Below, piece by piece: positions 10,141 through 29,636 of a DNA stretch of 64,000 nucleotides (its first letter is position 1; each line of letters begins with the position of its first letter). The position numbers and the translations under genes are program-made. The notes beneath the pieces were generated by a model. The model had not been told where the DNA came from. It saw only the letters and a list, made by a program, of their open reading frames with translations, and ran no database searches. The DNA is from Membranipora membranacea (Eukaryota > Bryozoa > Gymnolaemata > Cheilostomatida > Membraniporidae). The stretch covers positions 3,966,001-4,030,000 of the forward strand of contig OU612067.1 in assembly GCA_914767715.1 (NCBI GenBank), written 5' to 3'.

Positions 10141-13100
10141 CTAATACATCCTTTCAGTAAATTTACACTTGATATTACTGAGAGGGAACATCGTTGTTTT
10201 CTGTCCAGCAAGAAATGTCTCTGATTTGTCCAGGTGCAGGTGATAGTGCTGTATGAACTTGGCGATCATAACTTTCATTTCCATCTGAAAGAAAAATAAA
10301 TAATTCCAGATTGATTAGTTTATATGCATTCACAATCAAAATCACAAGAAGAGATTGTAAATAAATATGCTTACATTTATAATATTATAATAGTTCTGCC
10401 GCAAGTTAGTAATTTTTGTGCTCATTGAATTCTTTATATCTAAAAGCTACTCAATGAGAATTCAAATTCAGAGTTTTCGACTCATGGCCAAAATCTTGGC
10501 AAACAAAATTGTAAAGATCAGGGAGGGAAACCAAATAACAGCCAAAGAATGTATCATAGAGGTTTGGACTGTAGAATCACTGATGGCCTTTATTCACAAC
10601 AATGTTTTAACCCTATAAGATTGAGAGCCAGATGTGGTGAGCCTTAATGATACAAATCAAAAATGTATACCCAAAATGAAATTTCTCCTATTCTACTAAT
10701 GTAAGGATATCAGTATGTGAAAGAATATTACCGTTAGAATGGCATTCAAGGAAATGAAATTACAAATTAAAATACACATTATTTCAAGTTTCATAGTTTC
10801 CTAAAGAAATGCTTTGATCAATAAAACTAATTTGGTTTTAAATTTTGGTTACAAAAAATGCCTCAATAAAAACTGATTATAAGCAACACTACATATTAAC
10901 TTCAATACACTTATTACTTTCGATGCATGATGTTTACTGAGGGCTAGCATTGACCCCCCCCCCCCCCGCCCAACCAAGCATAGCCAAGACATGGGTTACT
11001 ATATGTGCACAAAATAGCTTCTGACAATCTAAATTAGCATGCAAATGCAATTTCAAATGAGCTTGCATATACACAGGGTAACCAATTCAACATAGGTCTG
11101 CTGTACTAATCAGGAATGATTGAATGTTGTAATGTGTGGATTGGTTGTGGGAGTATTGCTCCCTTTATTCATGAGGGGACAACTCTAAGCTAGAACTTCT
11201 GAAAAATGCAATTTCAAACAACCAATAATTGTGCAATGAGGTTGTTTAATAGTTAATTCAACCTAATGTGCATATTGCATCAATAACCACAACTGATTAT
11301 CATCACATACCTGTGCAAAGGTTTGACCAATACAACCTCTCGGTCCCAAGGAAAAGCTCACAAAACTATATGCTGGAACTCTAAAACAAAACAAGAGTAA
11401 CATATTGTGGTTTTCGGTATTACTGATTGGCAGCCTGTATTTAATATTTGGATAACAACAATTTTACGCATCTTAGTCATGAATATTCATAACGAGTCAT
11501 GGCTCTGCCTATAGAGTAAACTAAGAAGTACTCTTCCACTCAACATTGTGTGCACTGTAGGTGAGAAATTATTTTATTCGCATTGCGCAAATCACATCCT
11601 ATGACAAATTTAGTGTGTCCCAATAGTTATTATAATTATTATGCTCACACCCTGCATTATATGTTCTCTTACCTTGTTTGCTGTGCTGTATCAAATCTGT
11701 CGGGATCAAAACAATTAGGATCTTTAACCTGCTTTGGATGTCTGTTTGCTCCGTAGATATTAACCTACAAGAACACAATTGAACGGGGTATAAGCAGCAT
11801 TTTTGAGGTCTCAATATGCTTACTCAAGAGAGTCACAAAGAGAAAAAATCCCATTTGAAAGCAACAAGGAGGGGTTGGGTCAACTTAAACAACTTTTTGT
11901 ACAAAACCCTTGCTCATCTGGTCTTTCAATCAAACGAATTCGAAATTGTTCACTTGGAATTTAAATAGTTCCATCGATGAGTGAGTCATATTGCATGTCC
12001 CTCTCACTCAGCGATCAGATAGTGATTTTGCAAGTTATTTTATTCGAAAGACCTCCCAGTATGCAATTCTCATTATGAAATGAGCACCCTATGACAAGTG
12101 CAGACCCATGTGGATAGCACTTCACTTTCTGCTTATTAAAACTTCAAGTACCGTCACTAAGTTAAGTTCTCTTTGTGTTTAGCCAAGTAGTTGGAGACCC
12201 TTACTCCTTGGTTTAGCCGTGCTTGGCTTGGGCTGCATTCTGACCTATCTCATACATTATATTTACCCTCCAGCATTAACCAAAGTTTTTGAGTCCTCGC
12301 TTTTGGGGTTAAAACTTCAACCAACAACAAATTAACCCTCAATTGATGATTGGTATACAATTCCCGGGAACTAGTGCCACAGATCGACATTAACTTACTT
12401 ATGCCATCTGTAACGCCAGACTTAGAGAGAGTGAAACCTTCATTGAGCTGTGATTTTTCATGTTAAGGTTAAAAGAGAATAACTCACAAAGACGTTTGTG
12501 TCTTTAGGGATATGTAGATCATCTAACACTGTGTCCTCTGAGGCCCTTCTCACGATGACTGTCGCTGGTGGATACACCCTCAGGGTCTCCTTGATCACAG
12601 TGGACATGTATGTGAATTTAGTAATATCCTCGTAAGATATGAATGATTTCTTTCCGACAACTTCATCAACTTCGGCCTCCAGTCTGTAATCAGATATTAG
12701 AGTTAATGCTATTCACCATTGTCATACACTCAATGCATGGGTATATTAACATGAATTACATAGCTGATCTTATTTGGGCTTTAGGTTTGCCAGCATGGCA
12801 TATTGATGCCAAAGTGTTGATCTGATCAGAGCCAACTCATTAAGAAACCAAAACAAAGTAATAGCAAAAACAACGATAATTGGATGTATGCTGCTTCCGC
12901 ATCTTACACTGAAGGTAACGATGTGCAACATAAGAAGGCATATGCGTGGTCGAATAAGTTTGATAACTGCCATCACAACTAACTGACCACGTTGAGAAAG
13001 TTGGTATTCCAAGGGTTGCAGTTGCCTAACACCGCTAACACTACCAGTTATTAAAGGTATTTGGATCCATGCAGGGGGACCTACTGTATGAGCAAAGACT

Positions 13101-16100
13101 AAGTTACTAGAAAAGGTTTTTCAATTCACAGTGATTTTAAAATAGAGATCAATTCACCTATTGAGGACATCTGGTCGACGGCCCAGTTCCATAAGTAAGA
13201 ACAGTAAAGTATTCGCTGATGTTTCCATGCCGGCCACGATGATGGTCACAAACTCATCTAACAGAATCTCCATTGAGTAGAATTCTGGATTGTCCACTGA
13301 AAAAGAAACGAAAGGTATAACCTGTTTCATTTTCGAACTCCTGTTTTGCCCTTGTGGAGGACGTTCATAAAACTGATGATTTCTTCTGAAGAAGCCACTA
13401 TTGTATAAATGACAGTGGACGGCTGCAAAATAGTATTTTGTTTAGAAAAATGTCAACGACAATCATTGCGCTAAATCTTTAAAAAATTTAGCGCAAAAGA
13501 TAAAAATATCAATCAAGTAAGTATAGACATCAGCTCACAGTGACTTTTGACGAGGGTAGTAAGCAGGTCATGTGGTACATCATCGTCTGTTTTTACTAGA
13601 GTTATCCTCTCTTCTACCATATTCTGACCAAGTCTCCTGAAATCTTTGATATGTTTTCTCACATCTTGAACCAACTTGAAGTAAAATGGATTCCACTGCA
13701 AAGGAAATTCTGGTGCATCAAAATCTTTTATGACAATATAGGAGTGTTCGGCTGTCTCGACTCCTTTATTGTGTGTTTTGCCATACCAGCTGCTTGATTT
13801 TTTTTCATAACATACCCATGTGGATAATTGTAAAGTGTGCCAGTGTTGATCTGAGTCAAGCTGTGGCTGAACCTGTAGGGATAATTTGCCTGAGGTAAAC
13901 TTTCTTTAACAAGGCTTATATTTCAAAGCATTAGCCATTCAAGTGGTTGATATACTGTTAGTAATACCGTCGTAAAACATCATTCTCCCAAACTGAGTTT
14001 GTTTGAATCTTCCCGCTGCAGGCCATATGGTCGGTGAAATAACAAGTTACATGAAACAGTTCTAAGTTGTTGTAGATGATGTGCTAAATTAAAGTACCCA
14101 TAATTGTGCAGGGGCCTTCGGGCCAAATCCTTACCCTTGAAAGAGATATTGTTACTGTGATTTCAATCTAGAATGAGTGAGTAGCATTGCTTTGGAGTCC
14201 AATGTCCAGGTTTAATATTGTTCACTTTTCCAATCTGTTCAGATTTGGAGTTTTAACATTGCAATAGATTTAGTAGCTTGCTCAAATTATTTGGATAATA
14301 AGGTACACCTAAAAGCGGGAAGGGAAGCTACTAAATCTATCACAATTTTCAGACTCTAAATAAATCCAATCAAGATTGATTGAGCTACCAATGAAAACCT
14401 GGATTGTTGATTGCAATGCAATGATAAAACCGATGCTACTACACAATTGGATAACGTCACCCAAAATTCAGTACCTCACTTATGCTGCATGGCGTGCTGT
14501 CTTAATGAGAATAAGAATAAGTTTTTTTCTTATCTACAAGGGAAATAATCCCAACAAAGACTAGAAACTTAGTCCATTGTGCTGTTTGAAATTTTGCATG
14601 TCATCAGGTATCAAACGAATAGTAAGAGAGATATTATTTCAAATCACTGAGAAACTTTGGATAACAAAGAAATAAACAGCTCTAGCTGACAAACCTCTAC
14701 AAAAGGCTGCATTGCTGTCTGAAGGCCCATAAAAGTCACTTCGGTAAAACTCTGGGCTTGTTGATGAAAATCAGATGCTAGGTGATTACCATCAATTGAA
14801 AACATGGTCTGCAAAAGAAGAAAAAAGCAGCAATTCATAGCTTATTACACCAATGCAATGAGCATTATCTACAGTCCATGGCGGCAGGGACGAGGGACAT
14901 ATTGCTACAGCCAGATAATCTGAGATAGGAACTTTCAATTATTTGGAGGTCTATCTGTCGTTTCAGTCACTAAATCCAAAATGAAAAGATATTTCATAAT
15001 TCCTTGGTTGAAACATGTTAATGTGACGATGGTAAGGACATGGCTTGATTTCATTACCCGCATTATAACATCCAAAGTAGATCTGTGCACTAGAGGAGCG
15101 AGTGTTAGTGTGTTTCCAGAATCTGCATGTTCCTTAAGTTCTGACGTAAGGTGATCTGCTGCCAAATTGTAAGCATCAAAGGCAAGGCGCAGCTGACTCC
15201 GATGAAACAAAGGGTCTAGGTTTCTTCGTCGGATATACCATGAATCATGATCAACGGCAGTTGCTAATCCCTCTCCTAGGTATCTGTAATAATGATTGGT
15301 TTGGTCTGAACCAATAAAAATGGGTGTTTATATTTATGTATTATATATATAATATATACATATTTATAAATAGAAAAATCATTGCCTTACATAAATACTA
15401 GGGAATTTGAGGAATCATTCCGCGAACACAAAGCGATACGATATACGACAATTTCTTGGTCTTGGGAACCAACTCGTTTCACGTTCAAAATGGTATGATC
15501 ATTTCCACAATTACCGGAACATTATAATTCTTTATAAGAGGTTGGCTTTTCCTGATTGTCTTGTGTGTGTAAGTAACTCCGATTCACGTTAGTGTCAAAA
15601 GTTACTGTCACCGTGAAACATTATACATAATGAAAGTTCCACGTACTGAGAGAAGTCAACTAAGAGATTTTGCATCCTCTCTATTAATTTCTAATGAAAT
15701 ATCATCAAATTCACTTACATTTGTACATCGAAAATGCTGGGTAACTATACAAACCTTGAATTGAAAAGCCAACGGGCTTTGATAATTGTTGACTTGGGAA
15801 AGAGTTTAGGGTCTCCATTTACAAGTATGGTTTTTACAGCCTCTGGGCTTCTTGTAACTACAAATACTCTGTACAGTATGATGACTACGTAGGTGTCTCC
15901 AAACTCATTTGCCCTATATATAAGACAAAACATCATTTGATATGGGATGGGGGCAGCTCAACAGCAATACACAAGCAAACAGCCTCAGATTAAGATTAAT
16001 TTGAACATATTGAATTAGAAGTTGAAGTAGAGCGCTATGATGCCCATCAAAAAACAGGGCAGTTTCATGCTGCTGAAAGCTAAGGAGCACTACTGTCAGT

Positions 16101-17612
16101 TATATCTTTGTCATATGGGGCAATTTAACAATAACGGAGCCATTCATGGTCACAATGCTAGGGTATGCTTAGAGAAAATGGATTTGACACAACTTGTAAT
16201 GACTGAGTAATGACTTGTAATGTAAGTCTTTTGATGTAATGACTGATCACATGGTAGTAGTTGAAGCAAATAACTCACCACTCAACAAACTTCTCTACAT
16301 TAAGTGGTTTCAGTTTTGGTACAGGTGTGTCACTCCCCGAGTCAGAAGTGCTGACCTCAGGCGCTGCCATGGCTGCGTCTCCTGAACGTGTAGTCGATAT
16401 CAACTCGTGCATATTGCCAAATAGGAAGCTGAAATCGTCAACAAATTTATAGGTTGACAAAACAACATTTGGTAATTATTATGACAAGCTTGGTGACACA
16501 TTCTTGACACACTTTTGATGGTATTTTAAAATTGTGGTTATTCACCAGATTTGTCATTGTGTACGACAAGACATATCCTGATGAGAAATAACCCAGAAGC
16601 AAATGGGAAGTTGTGTACCCATCATGACTGAGGTGATAACTTCTTGGTTTTTTACCAACGGTCTTGCAGAATCTCAAGCACAATTCTCATATATTCAGTT
16701 GATTGACATATATAAGTAAAACAAATAACTACAAGAAAAAAGTTGCAACTTGAAGCTTGATCGCCGGACAATGTCACCAAGTTGCAGAGGATCGAAAAGT
16801 AAGGACGAAAGTAATACATAATTCTGGGTGAGCATACTGTTGGGCCATGCTCACTAGCATATAAAATTCTAACCTAGATTTTACAGTAGGCCATGTGCCA
16901 ATCCACCTGACAAGGTAATGACCTTGAATAGTTCATAGACAGACTTTATTCTTCAAGCCGAGGCTGTAGCCGGTATTTCTTGTCGAAGGGTTTACTATTT
17001 GTATTCATGGCGGGAATCATGCTTGGGCTTCACGTAGCCTGCAACCCAAAATCAATGATGAAGATGTGTTTCCAAATAGATCTGTATCACTAAGCTGAGA
17101 CAACTCAATTCATGTCACAGGCTTCCTCACTAGAACAAGTCTGCTCCATTCCTGTGGTGGCGAAGGGATATGGCAAATATTTGGCATCGCGGCGCCTTGG
17201 CCCTTGATACTAAACATTTGCAATATCCCTCCACCACCACCAGAGGGAACAAACTTGTTCTACTTCATCACCACTCCAAACTCATGTCATTTCTCAGGTT
17301 GAATCATCAAGTGTCAGATCCCTCTAATGAGGGTGAATGACCTGAAGATTAGCTCAATGCCAAGCCAGACAAGAATGTGAGCTTATCCTTGCAACTTGGC
17401 TTTAAATGGGCGAGAACCCTAAAAAATTTCTGATTCAACATTCAAACAGTCCGAGTGCAGGCTTCATCTACATACCTTGTTCGCTTTGGTCCTGGTAAGT
17501 GATCATACTTAGAGTGTAACCGAGTGAGACTGGTGATCATCCATGCAAGAGTTGTCACAGCAAGTAGCACCACCAGCCCTCCAGTGGCTAGCAGACTAGT
17601 AGTCAATTCCAT
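10141..17612 (-). CDS. CYP46A-like: Cytochrome P450, CYP46A (cholesterol 24-hydroxylase)-like
   Basis: A complete 11-exon gene; exons on the minus strand: 17612-17476, 16428-16279, 15913-15755, 15283-15058, 14808-14695, 13695-13539, 13296-13158, 12683-12488, 11764-11673, 11380-11311, 10284-10141. They join in phase to 527 codons with GT-AG introns. Residues 1-32 are an ER signal-anchor (LLATGGLVVLLAVTTLAWMI), then YDHLPGPKR. The I-helix oxygen motif AGMET is at 336-340, the K-helix E393-x-x-R396 (KETLRVYPP), PDRF at 447-450, and the heme loop FSLGPRGCIG with ligand Cys473. The overall text (SFLFGNM, VEWANEFGDTYVV, SWYIRRRNLDPLF) follows CYP46A proteins. By family knowledge this is an ER monooxygenase fed by cytochrome P450 reductase, typically hydroxylating sterol side chains; the substrate here is not known. 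No key residue is missing. The start is the first Met before the anchor. CYP4/CYP3-like alternatives fit less well. Confidence 0.9.
14243..14361. repeat. Hairpin (fold-back) MITE-like element in P450 intron 4
   Basis: The arms around 14244-14280 and 14325-14360 are inverted copies, about 31 of 37 positions matching, with an identical inner core ATAGATTTAGTAGCTT. The spacer is about 45 bp. It lies between exons 5 and 6. It has the form of a short palindromic MITE; no clear target duplication was found. Confidence 0.6.
17088..17300. repeat. Palindromic element in P450 intron 1
   Basis: Arms 17130-17188 and 17206-17263 are inverted copies (for example agaacaagt at one side and acttgttct at the other; gggatatggcaaat against atttgcaatatccc), separated by about 17 GC-rich bases. 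Weaker similarity continues outward to about 17088 and 17300. It resembles a small fold-back transposon. Confidence 0.6.
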
Positions 17613-18189
17613 AACTTGACTGTAAGATGAACTTTCTGCAAGTTTAGCCAGCTGTCATTTGCTCACAACTCACAAGTCATCAATCATAACTAGACAATTC
17701 AAGTTCAACTAAAGATGACAAGTACTAGCGTTATACTTTAACCAGGGAGAATTCTCCCTGCTTTAACAAGCCTAACTTTATACAGATAAGAATAATTTTA
17801 TCGCAGCATTGTATAACAGGAAAAGCAACGTAACATTATACCACAAATTACCAGTACATTTATCAGTAGCTCTGTAATCACTAGAGGCCAAGTGATGATA
17901 AATTGTGACACTGTCTGCTCCTTGCAGCTTGCAGCTTACTTTCTGAATGCAGACTAACACAAACTACTCTATTGATTGGAGCAAAGAGTGATTGATTGTA
18001 GTTTACATTTCTGCACATGTTATACAAACACATTACTACATTATAACAATAGCCAAGCTTTGTGTGGAATGCTGATTCCATTGAATTATAGAGCTCAGAC
18101 TACTTGTTCTGCAAGCTAAATACAGTACAATACAGTATAATCAGCATAATAAATAATCCAGGCACAGTCAAATTATTAATTTGAAGTCT
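17613..18189. other. Upstream region of the P450 gene
   Basis: This should contain the P450 promoter and 5' UTR (minus strand). I see no convincing TATA box and no coding sequence. Confidence 0.35.
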
Positions 18190-18289
18190 AAATGATAGGT
18201 TACACCAGCTTAAACCTCAGACGATGTAATTCCCTTTTTTACATCATTGCTTCAGATATGGAAAATTTTACATACTAGAAATGCCGCGA

Positions 18290-18650
18290 TAATAAATGCT
18301 GCAAAACTTCAGGGGTGTGGATGACATACACTAAGGTTGTGGATTGAGTTTATGATGGATGGCCAATCGACGATGTTATTATAAGTGTAAATTAAGATGG
18401 TTTTCCTTTCCATACCACCTATGAGGTAGACAGCCTGAGTATCGTTGTCCTATTATATGTAGTAGTAATAAATATGTACCATCAAAAAGTAAAAGAGATG
18501 AAATGCAAATCTGGCTTCACAGAGATTTGAACTCAGACCTCTCGCGCTGAGATCAAACACCCACTAACCGCTCCAGCCACTGCCAGCCACCGCCAGCGCC
18601 AGCCACCGCCAGCCTCTCCAGCCACGCCAGCCACACCAACCAAGTTGGAT
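18290..18650 (-). repeat. tRNA-derived SINE-like repeat
   Basis: On the minus strand, 18570-18520 reads as a tRNA-like A box (agcggttagtgggtg) and a B box (gagttcaaatctc), followed by a body (18290-18460) that recurs at 53313-53490 (shared words: gaggtagacagcctgagtat, taagtttatgatgga). A GCCAGCCAC-type simple repeat (18575-18640) caps it. Confidence 0.6.
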
Positions 18651-19357
18651 ATGAAAGGGTTAAGTAAGCTGTTGATTCACAGTTTTGTTTTTCGCAGTTT
18701 AATTTCACCCCCAATTGATTACAAGTTTTATTGGCACAAAGCAAAAAAAAGCACACGATCAACTGGTTTTACTACACTTATGTTGTTGAAGACAGGACTG
18801 CGATTCAGCAATTTCTTCTATTTTTTTCCAAAATATTTTTTGATAAAGTGATATGAGGCACTGGATATGGGTTTCTTTTGTTTTATATACACATGCATTT
18901 GTCATAAACACAAAACTGAACTTTTGTGGAGAAAAAAGGTAATTATATTTTTTATGGTTATACATCAATTGGGTGATGGGTGTAGATGTGGAGAAGTATG
19001 CTGAGGTCAGTCAATAATTCTAGTCCGCTTATATAATTAAATCAGATCTTTTGATTCACTGCAGGGGTACAATAGGTATAAGAACTACATCATCGCTCAA
19101 TGTTTCTACCAGATGTGTCAATGTGACTTTTTGCAGAACACCCTGTCAATTTCTTGCAGATCTTAATCATAATACTTATTCAATCTATGGCTATACCCAG
19201 AGACCTGGACAAAAATTATTAAAACTTACATATGCGGAACTAACTTTTTATATTTGATCTGATAAATTCTTTATTTTTCAATCTTAGGACAGGGAGTAAA
19301 TGTGCAGGCAAATAATGTATCATGGAACTTCATGCGTAAACACATAAATAGGCCTAC

Positions 19358-19963
19358 TCATTGATCAAGAAAGTAACGTGTGAATACACTCAGCTGGGCG
19401 GTGTCATTAATATCATTTGTCTCATCCAATGCAACTGAGAAGCGCTCACACCTCTTCAGGTTTTCTACAACAATACTAGTTAGATGGTTTGCGATGTCCT
19501 CAACCCTTCTTGTACATGTGTTACGCGATAATGGCACCTGTTCTACTGTTCTTAAGATATCCGTTTTTTCTGGAAATAATGTAGTGATTGTCTGTACCAA
19601 GCAGACTTTGAACAGATCACCATGCTGCAATGGTGCTATTGCCTGAGCTAATAGATTTGATATTTGATAACTTGCCATAGTTACTCGCTTTTGAACTGAA
19701 GTCATTCCTCCTCGAAACATATTACTTTCCTCAATGGCTTGGGATTGTAATTTCGTAAGCTGCTCCTGACATCTCTGAGTTCCCTTAGGAAACCTGCCAT
19801 CGTAGTCTCCGTGTGATGTCTTGTAGTGCCTTTCTACATCGGTTGATTTATTTCCTGACAACTGTTTCCAGCATATAAGATACGTCGGCTTTCCATTTAC
19901 CTCTTGGAAATAGAACTTTGTACACCATTCAGGATTAAAGCAGTGTGCTTTCCGTGAAGCCAT
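19358..19963 (-). pseudogene. hAT-superfamily transposase N-terminal fragment
   Basis: Two hundred codons open from a Met (MASRKAHCFNPEW). A BED-like zinc-finger region is followed by a linker, then SYQISNLLAQAIAPLQHGDL, PLSRNTCTRRVEDIANHL and FSVALDETNDINDTAQL, the start of the catalytic domain in hAT proteins of the GTF2IRD2/EPM2AIP1-like type (the first catalytic Asp lies in LDET). The frame stops at 19358 and the remaining two thirds, including the dimerisation domain, are absent. The fragment lies only in copy A of the duplicated module; the corresponding place in copy B (about 30285-30375) has a short unrelated stretch. Confidence 0.75.
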
Positions 19964-20795
19964 TTTGCTTGTTACAGAGTTATTACTGCCAATGTGTCAA
20001 TTACTTATGCGACTGCACATTGCATATATCCCTATTGAATAACACAGGCATTGCATTCCCAGTGCTTTTTTACACAAAGCTGAGCTTGCGTCGTTGCGTT
20101 ATGACGTTGTGTTGCAGGGAAAGCTCCATTGTGTGTATATAACCGGTTGTATTAATTCTTACAGAAAAATGTATGTATATATGGAAAAGTATGTTTATCC
20201 GGTGTTTAATTTTTGTTGCCATTTGCGATCCACCAAATATCGCTTTCGCTGAAGAACACATTGTGCGCGCGAATTCTGTAACAGGCCAAAGAGACACCAA
20301 AAATCATGCAAAGAGACATTGTGTTTCTGGAGACACAGTTTGGGCATGGCTGATCTAGGAGAACTGCTCTTAGAAATAGTATATAAATACAAGTCTCAAA
20401 ATCTGTCCCAACAATTATAGACAGGAATTTATGACGCTGTCTTTTATTTGGCAATGAAAGCACAATCGCATATGCAAACAAAAATGTAAGACTATGTAAT
20501 CTCACCCAATTTTTCTTCCCTTTACCCATGTGTGTAAGCGAGAATTTTTTTATTTTCAGTCTACATTTGAACCATCTCGCAGTGTAAACCTCCTGAGCTT
20601 ATGATTGTTGATTTTAAAATCCTACTTCACTCACATATTCCATGTCACTAGATGATAAATACAAACATCTCAGAGCATAAAATCCTAGTGGTCACCTGGC
20701 ATGCCTCTACCCCAAAGAAAATTTTCAGCAGTCATTCTGGAAAATATCCAACCACGAGTCAACCTAGTCAGAATGGTTGACCCTACTATCCAGCC

Positions 20796-20803
20796 TATAT
20801 AAT
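20796..20803 (+). promoter_or_regulatory. TATA-like box in conserved module, followed by micro-ORF
   Basis: TATATAA is conserved at 20796 (copy A) and 30784 (copy B), followed by gataaaagccagctgcgac and, about 40 bp downstream, an ATG opening a short frame of the same length in both copies (17 codons; starts MPDVKH, ends LH then stop; 20840-20893 and 30826-30879). Only three or four residues differ. This could be a promoter with a small first exon or just shared repeat sequence. Confidence 0.3.
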
Positions 20804-21203
20804 ATCACTAAAGATAAAAGCCAGCTGCGACAAATTGCCATGCCCGATGTAAAACACTTTTATCACAGGAATAACTATCAGTATATTGAATTGCACTGAT
20901 TGATTTTTCTCAGGGAGTGTGGTATTTTGTTGACAGTTGGTGATGATTGATCACCGCAGACTGTGACATTGACTCCTGAGAGGTAAACAAGGAAGTTCCA
21001 ACTCGCCATCAGGTAATACTAATACCATCATATCTGAGATAAGGATTAAAAAGGCGCTGTTTTTATTATCCTAATAAGTGGTCTCGTTTATATGATGTGT
21101 GTCGTGCTGGTATGGCGCGGTTGCGGTCTCAGCTCTTAGCATGTCCCTTCCAAATTGGCTGACATACTTAATGAAGGTAATAGCAGTCAGCACATAGCAT
21201 CAC

Positions 21204-21408
21204 CTTGGCAGACAGTGCATTTGACCCCAATCTCCAATGCATCAGCTGTACATAATGGTACAGATATGGAGAACCTAGCAGTTTCAGTAAGTGAAACTAG
21301 TTCTGCACTGAGAATAAATATGTGTACATGTTTTCCAAAATCCACAACAAATCTTGCATCACAACATTCATCAATGTCATCATTATTTCTAAGGATTTTG
21401 TATCCTGT
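21204..21408 (-). other. Exon-like open stretch of unknown family
   Basis: On the minus strand a good acceptor (cttttcttcag) precedes 205 nt without stops, ending in CCAAG before gtgatg, a good donor. It would encode TGYKILRNNDDIDECC, then VVDFGKHVHIFILSAELVSL and VPLCTADALEIG, ending KCTVCQ. Five cysteines are present. I do not recognise the family and found no partner exons nearby, so it may be an orphan exon, a pseudogene piece or chance. Confidence 0.3.
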
Positions 21409-21800
21409 CTGAAGAAAAGCTGCATGTGACCAATCAAGTATAGAGTTTTACTTAAAATTATAAATAGTTCAATATTATAAGGCCTTTAATTCAATTGTTA
21501 AACCTACTACCACAGCCTAAATACACATATTTTGCATTGCGGATGTAGGATTTGATGTGGAAATACGCATAGGCAATGTTGTTTACAATATTATTATATT
21601 AAAAGAAATTGTGAAACCCCTAATTTCCCCAGACATAGTATTAATTGACTGATCTACGCAATAAATCACCTATAGGCCATATTAAATGGAATTTTAAGCA
21701 CCTCATGAGACAAGCAGTCATGGTTGGTAACTGTCACATGTAGAGAGTGAAAGAGGACGTGTACTTAGCTAAGCATGTCATTCAGATAGATGATGTTAGG

Positions 21801-21808
21801 TATATAAG
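21801..21808 (+). promoter_or_regulatory. TATA box of esterase gene 1
   Basis: TATATAAG lies upstream of a likely non-coding first exon that ends at a donor (catcag before gtaagg, about 21936); the next acceptor (tttattttcag, ending at 22160) leads directly to the start codon at 22164. The same TATATAAG word occurs at the matching place of genes 2 and 3. Confidence 0.6.
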
Positions 21809-22163
21809 CAGCTCGCCAAATCTAACATGTACAATACACCAAGGAATGACAACACAGGTAATTCATTCACCAGAAGAAACATCAGTCTGATCTATTACAG
21901 AAGAAAAACTAGACGAAATTAACACTATCTGGCATCAGGTAAGGCCCAACATAGGATTTCTTTTTTAATTTATTCACTTTTGATTGTTTAACAGTATTTG
22001 CAGTGTAGTTTTTCTCACTTTCAATTACACATTGGCACTGCTGGCTTATTATAACCCAACTCATAGATCATTTACGCTAATTGTCCTGTATGAATTAAGA
22101 TCTTTAATCCTGATCCATCGTCTTGACCTCCTCACAGAAGCTGCCATCTTTATTTTCAGAGAG

Positions 22164-29405
<7,242 letters not shown>

Positions 29406-29499
29406 GCAATAAATCAGACACTTATTTGAAATGCTTGTATTGGAGGAGTTCGAAATTCCCGATGATGTTATGTTTCAAATAAATATATTACTCTGAAGT

Positions 29500-29605
29500 C
29501 TACTTGATAGATTTTACCTGATTAAACCTCAGGCTATGTATTTCCCTTTTCACATCATCACTTCAGATATGGAAAGTAATACTCATGAACATATTAATAC
29601 ATACA

Positions 29606-29636
<31 letters not shown>

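Larger units (their letters stand above)
18190..21035. repeat. Duplicated module, copy A (upstream of esterase 1)
   Basis: Blocks of this stretch match 29500-31025 in the same order: 18200-18260 against 29510-29580, 18950-19175 against 29655-29880, 19205-19345 against 30125-30270, and 20380-21030 against 30380-31020. The last block is the longest and best conserved (about 650 bp). Copy A additionally contains a SINE-like insert (about 18290-18650) and a hAT transposase relic (19350-20370). The two copies precede esterase genes 1 and 2, so they are probably what remains of the intergenic part of an old tandem duplication. Confidence 0.8.

Noticed and set aside
20173-20529. Several overlapping open frames near the hAT relic
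   Set aside because: No transposase motif is present, and they are not preserved in copy B of the module.
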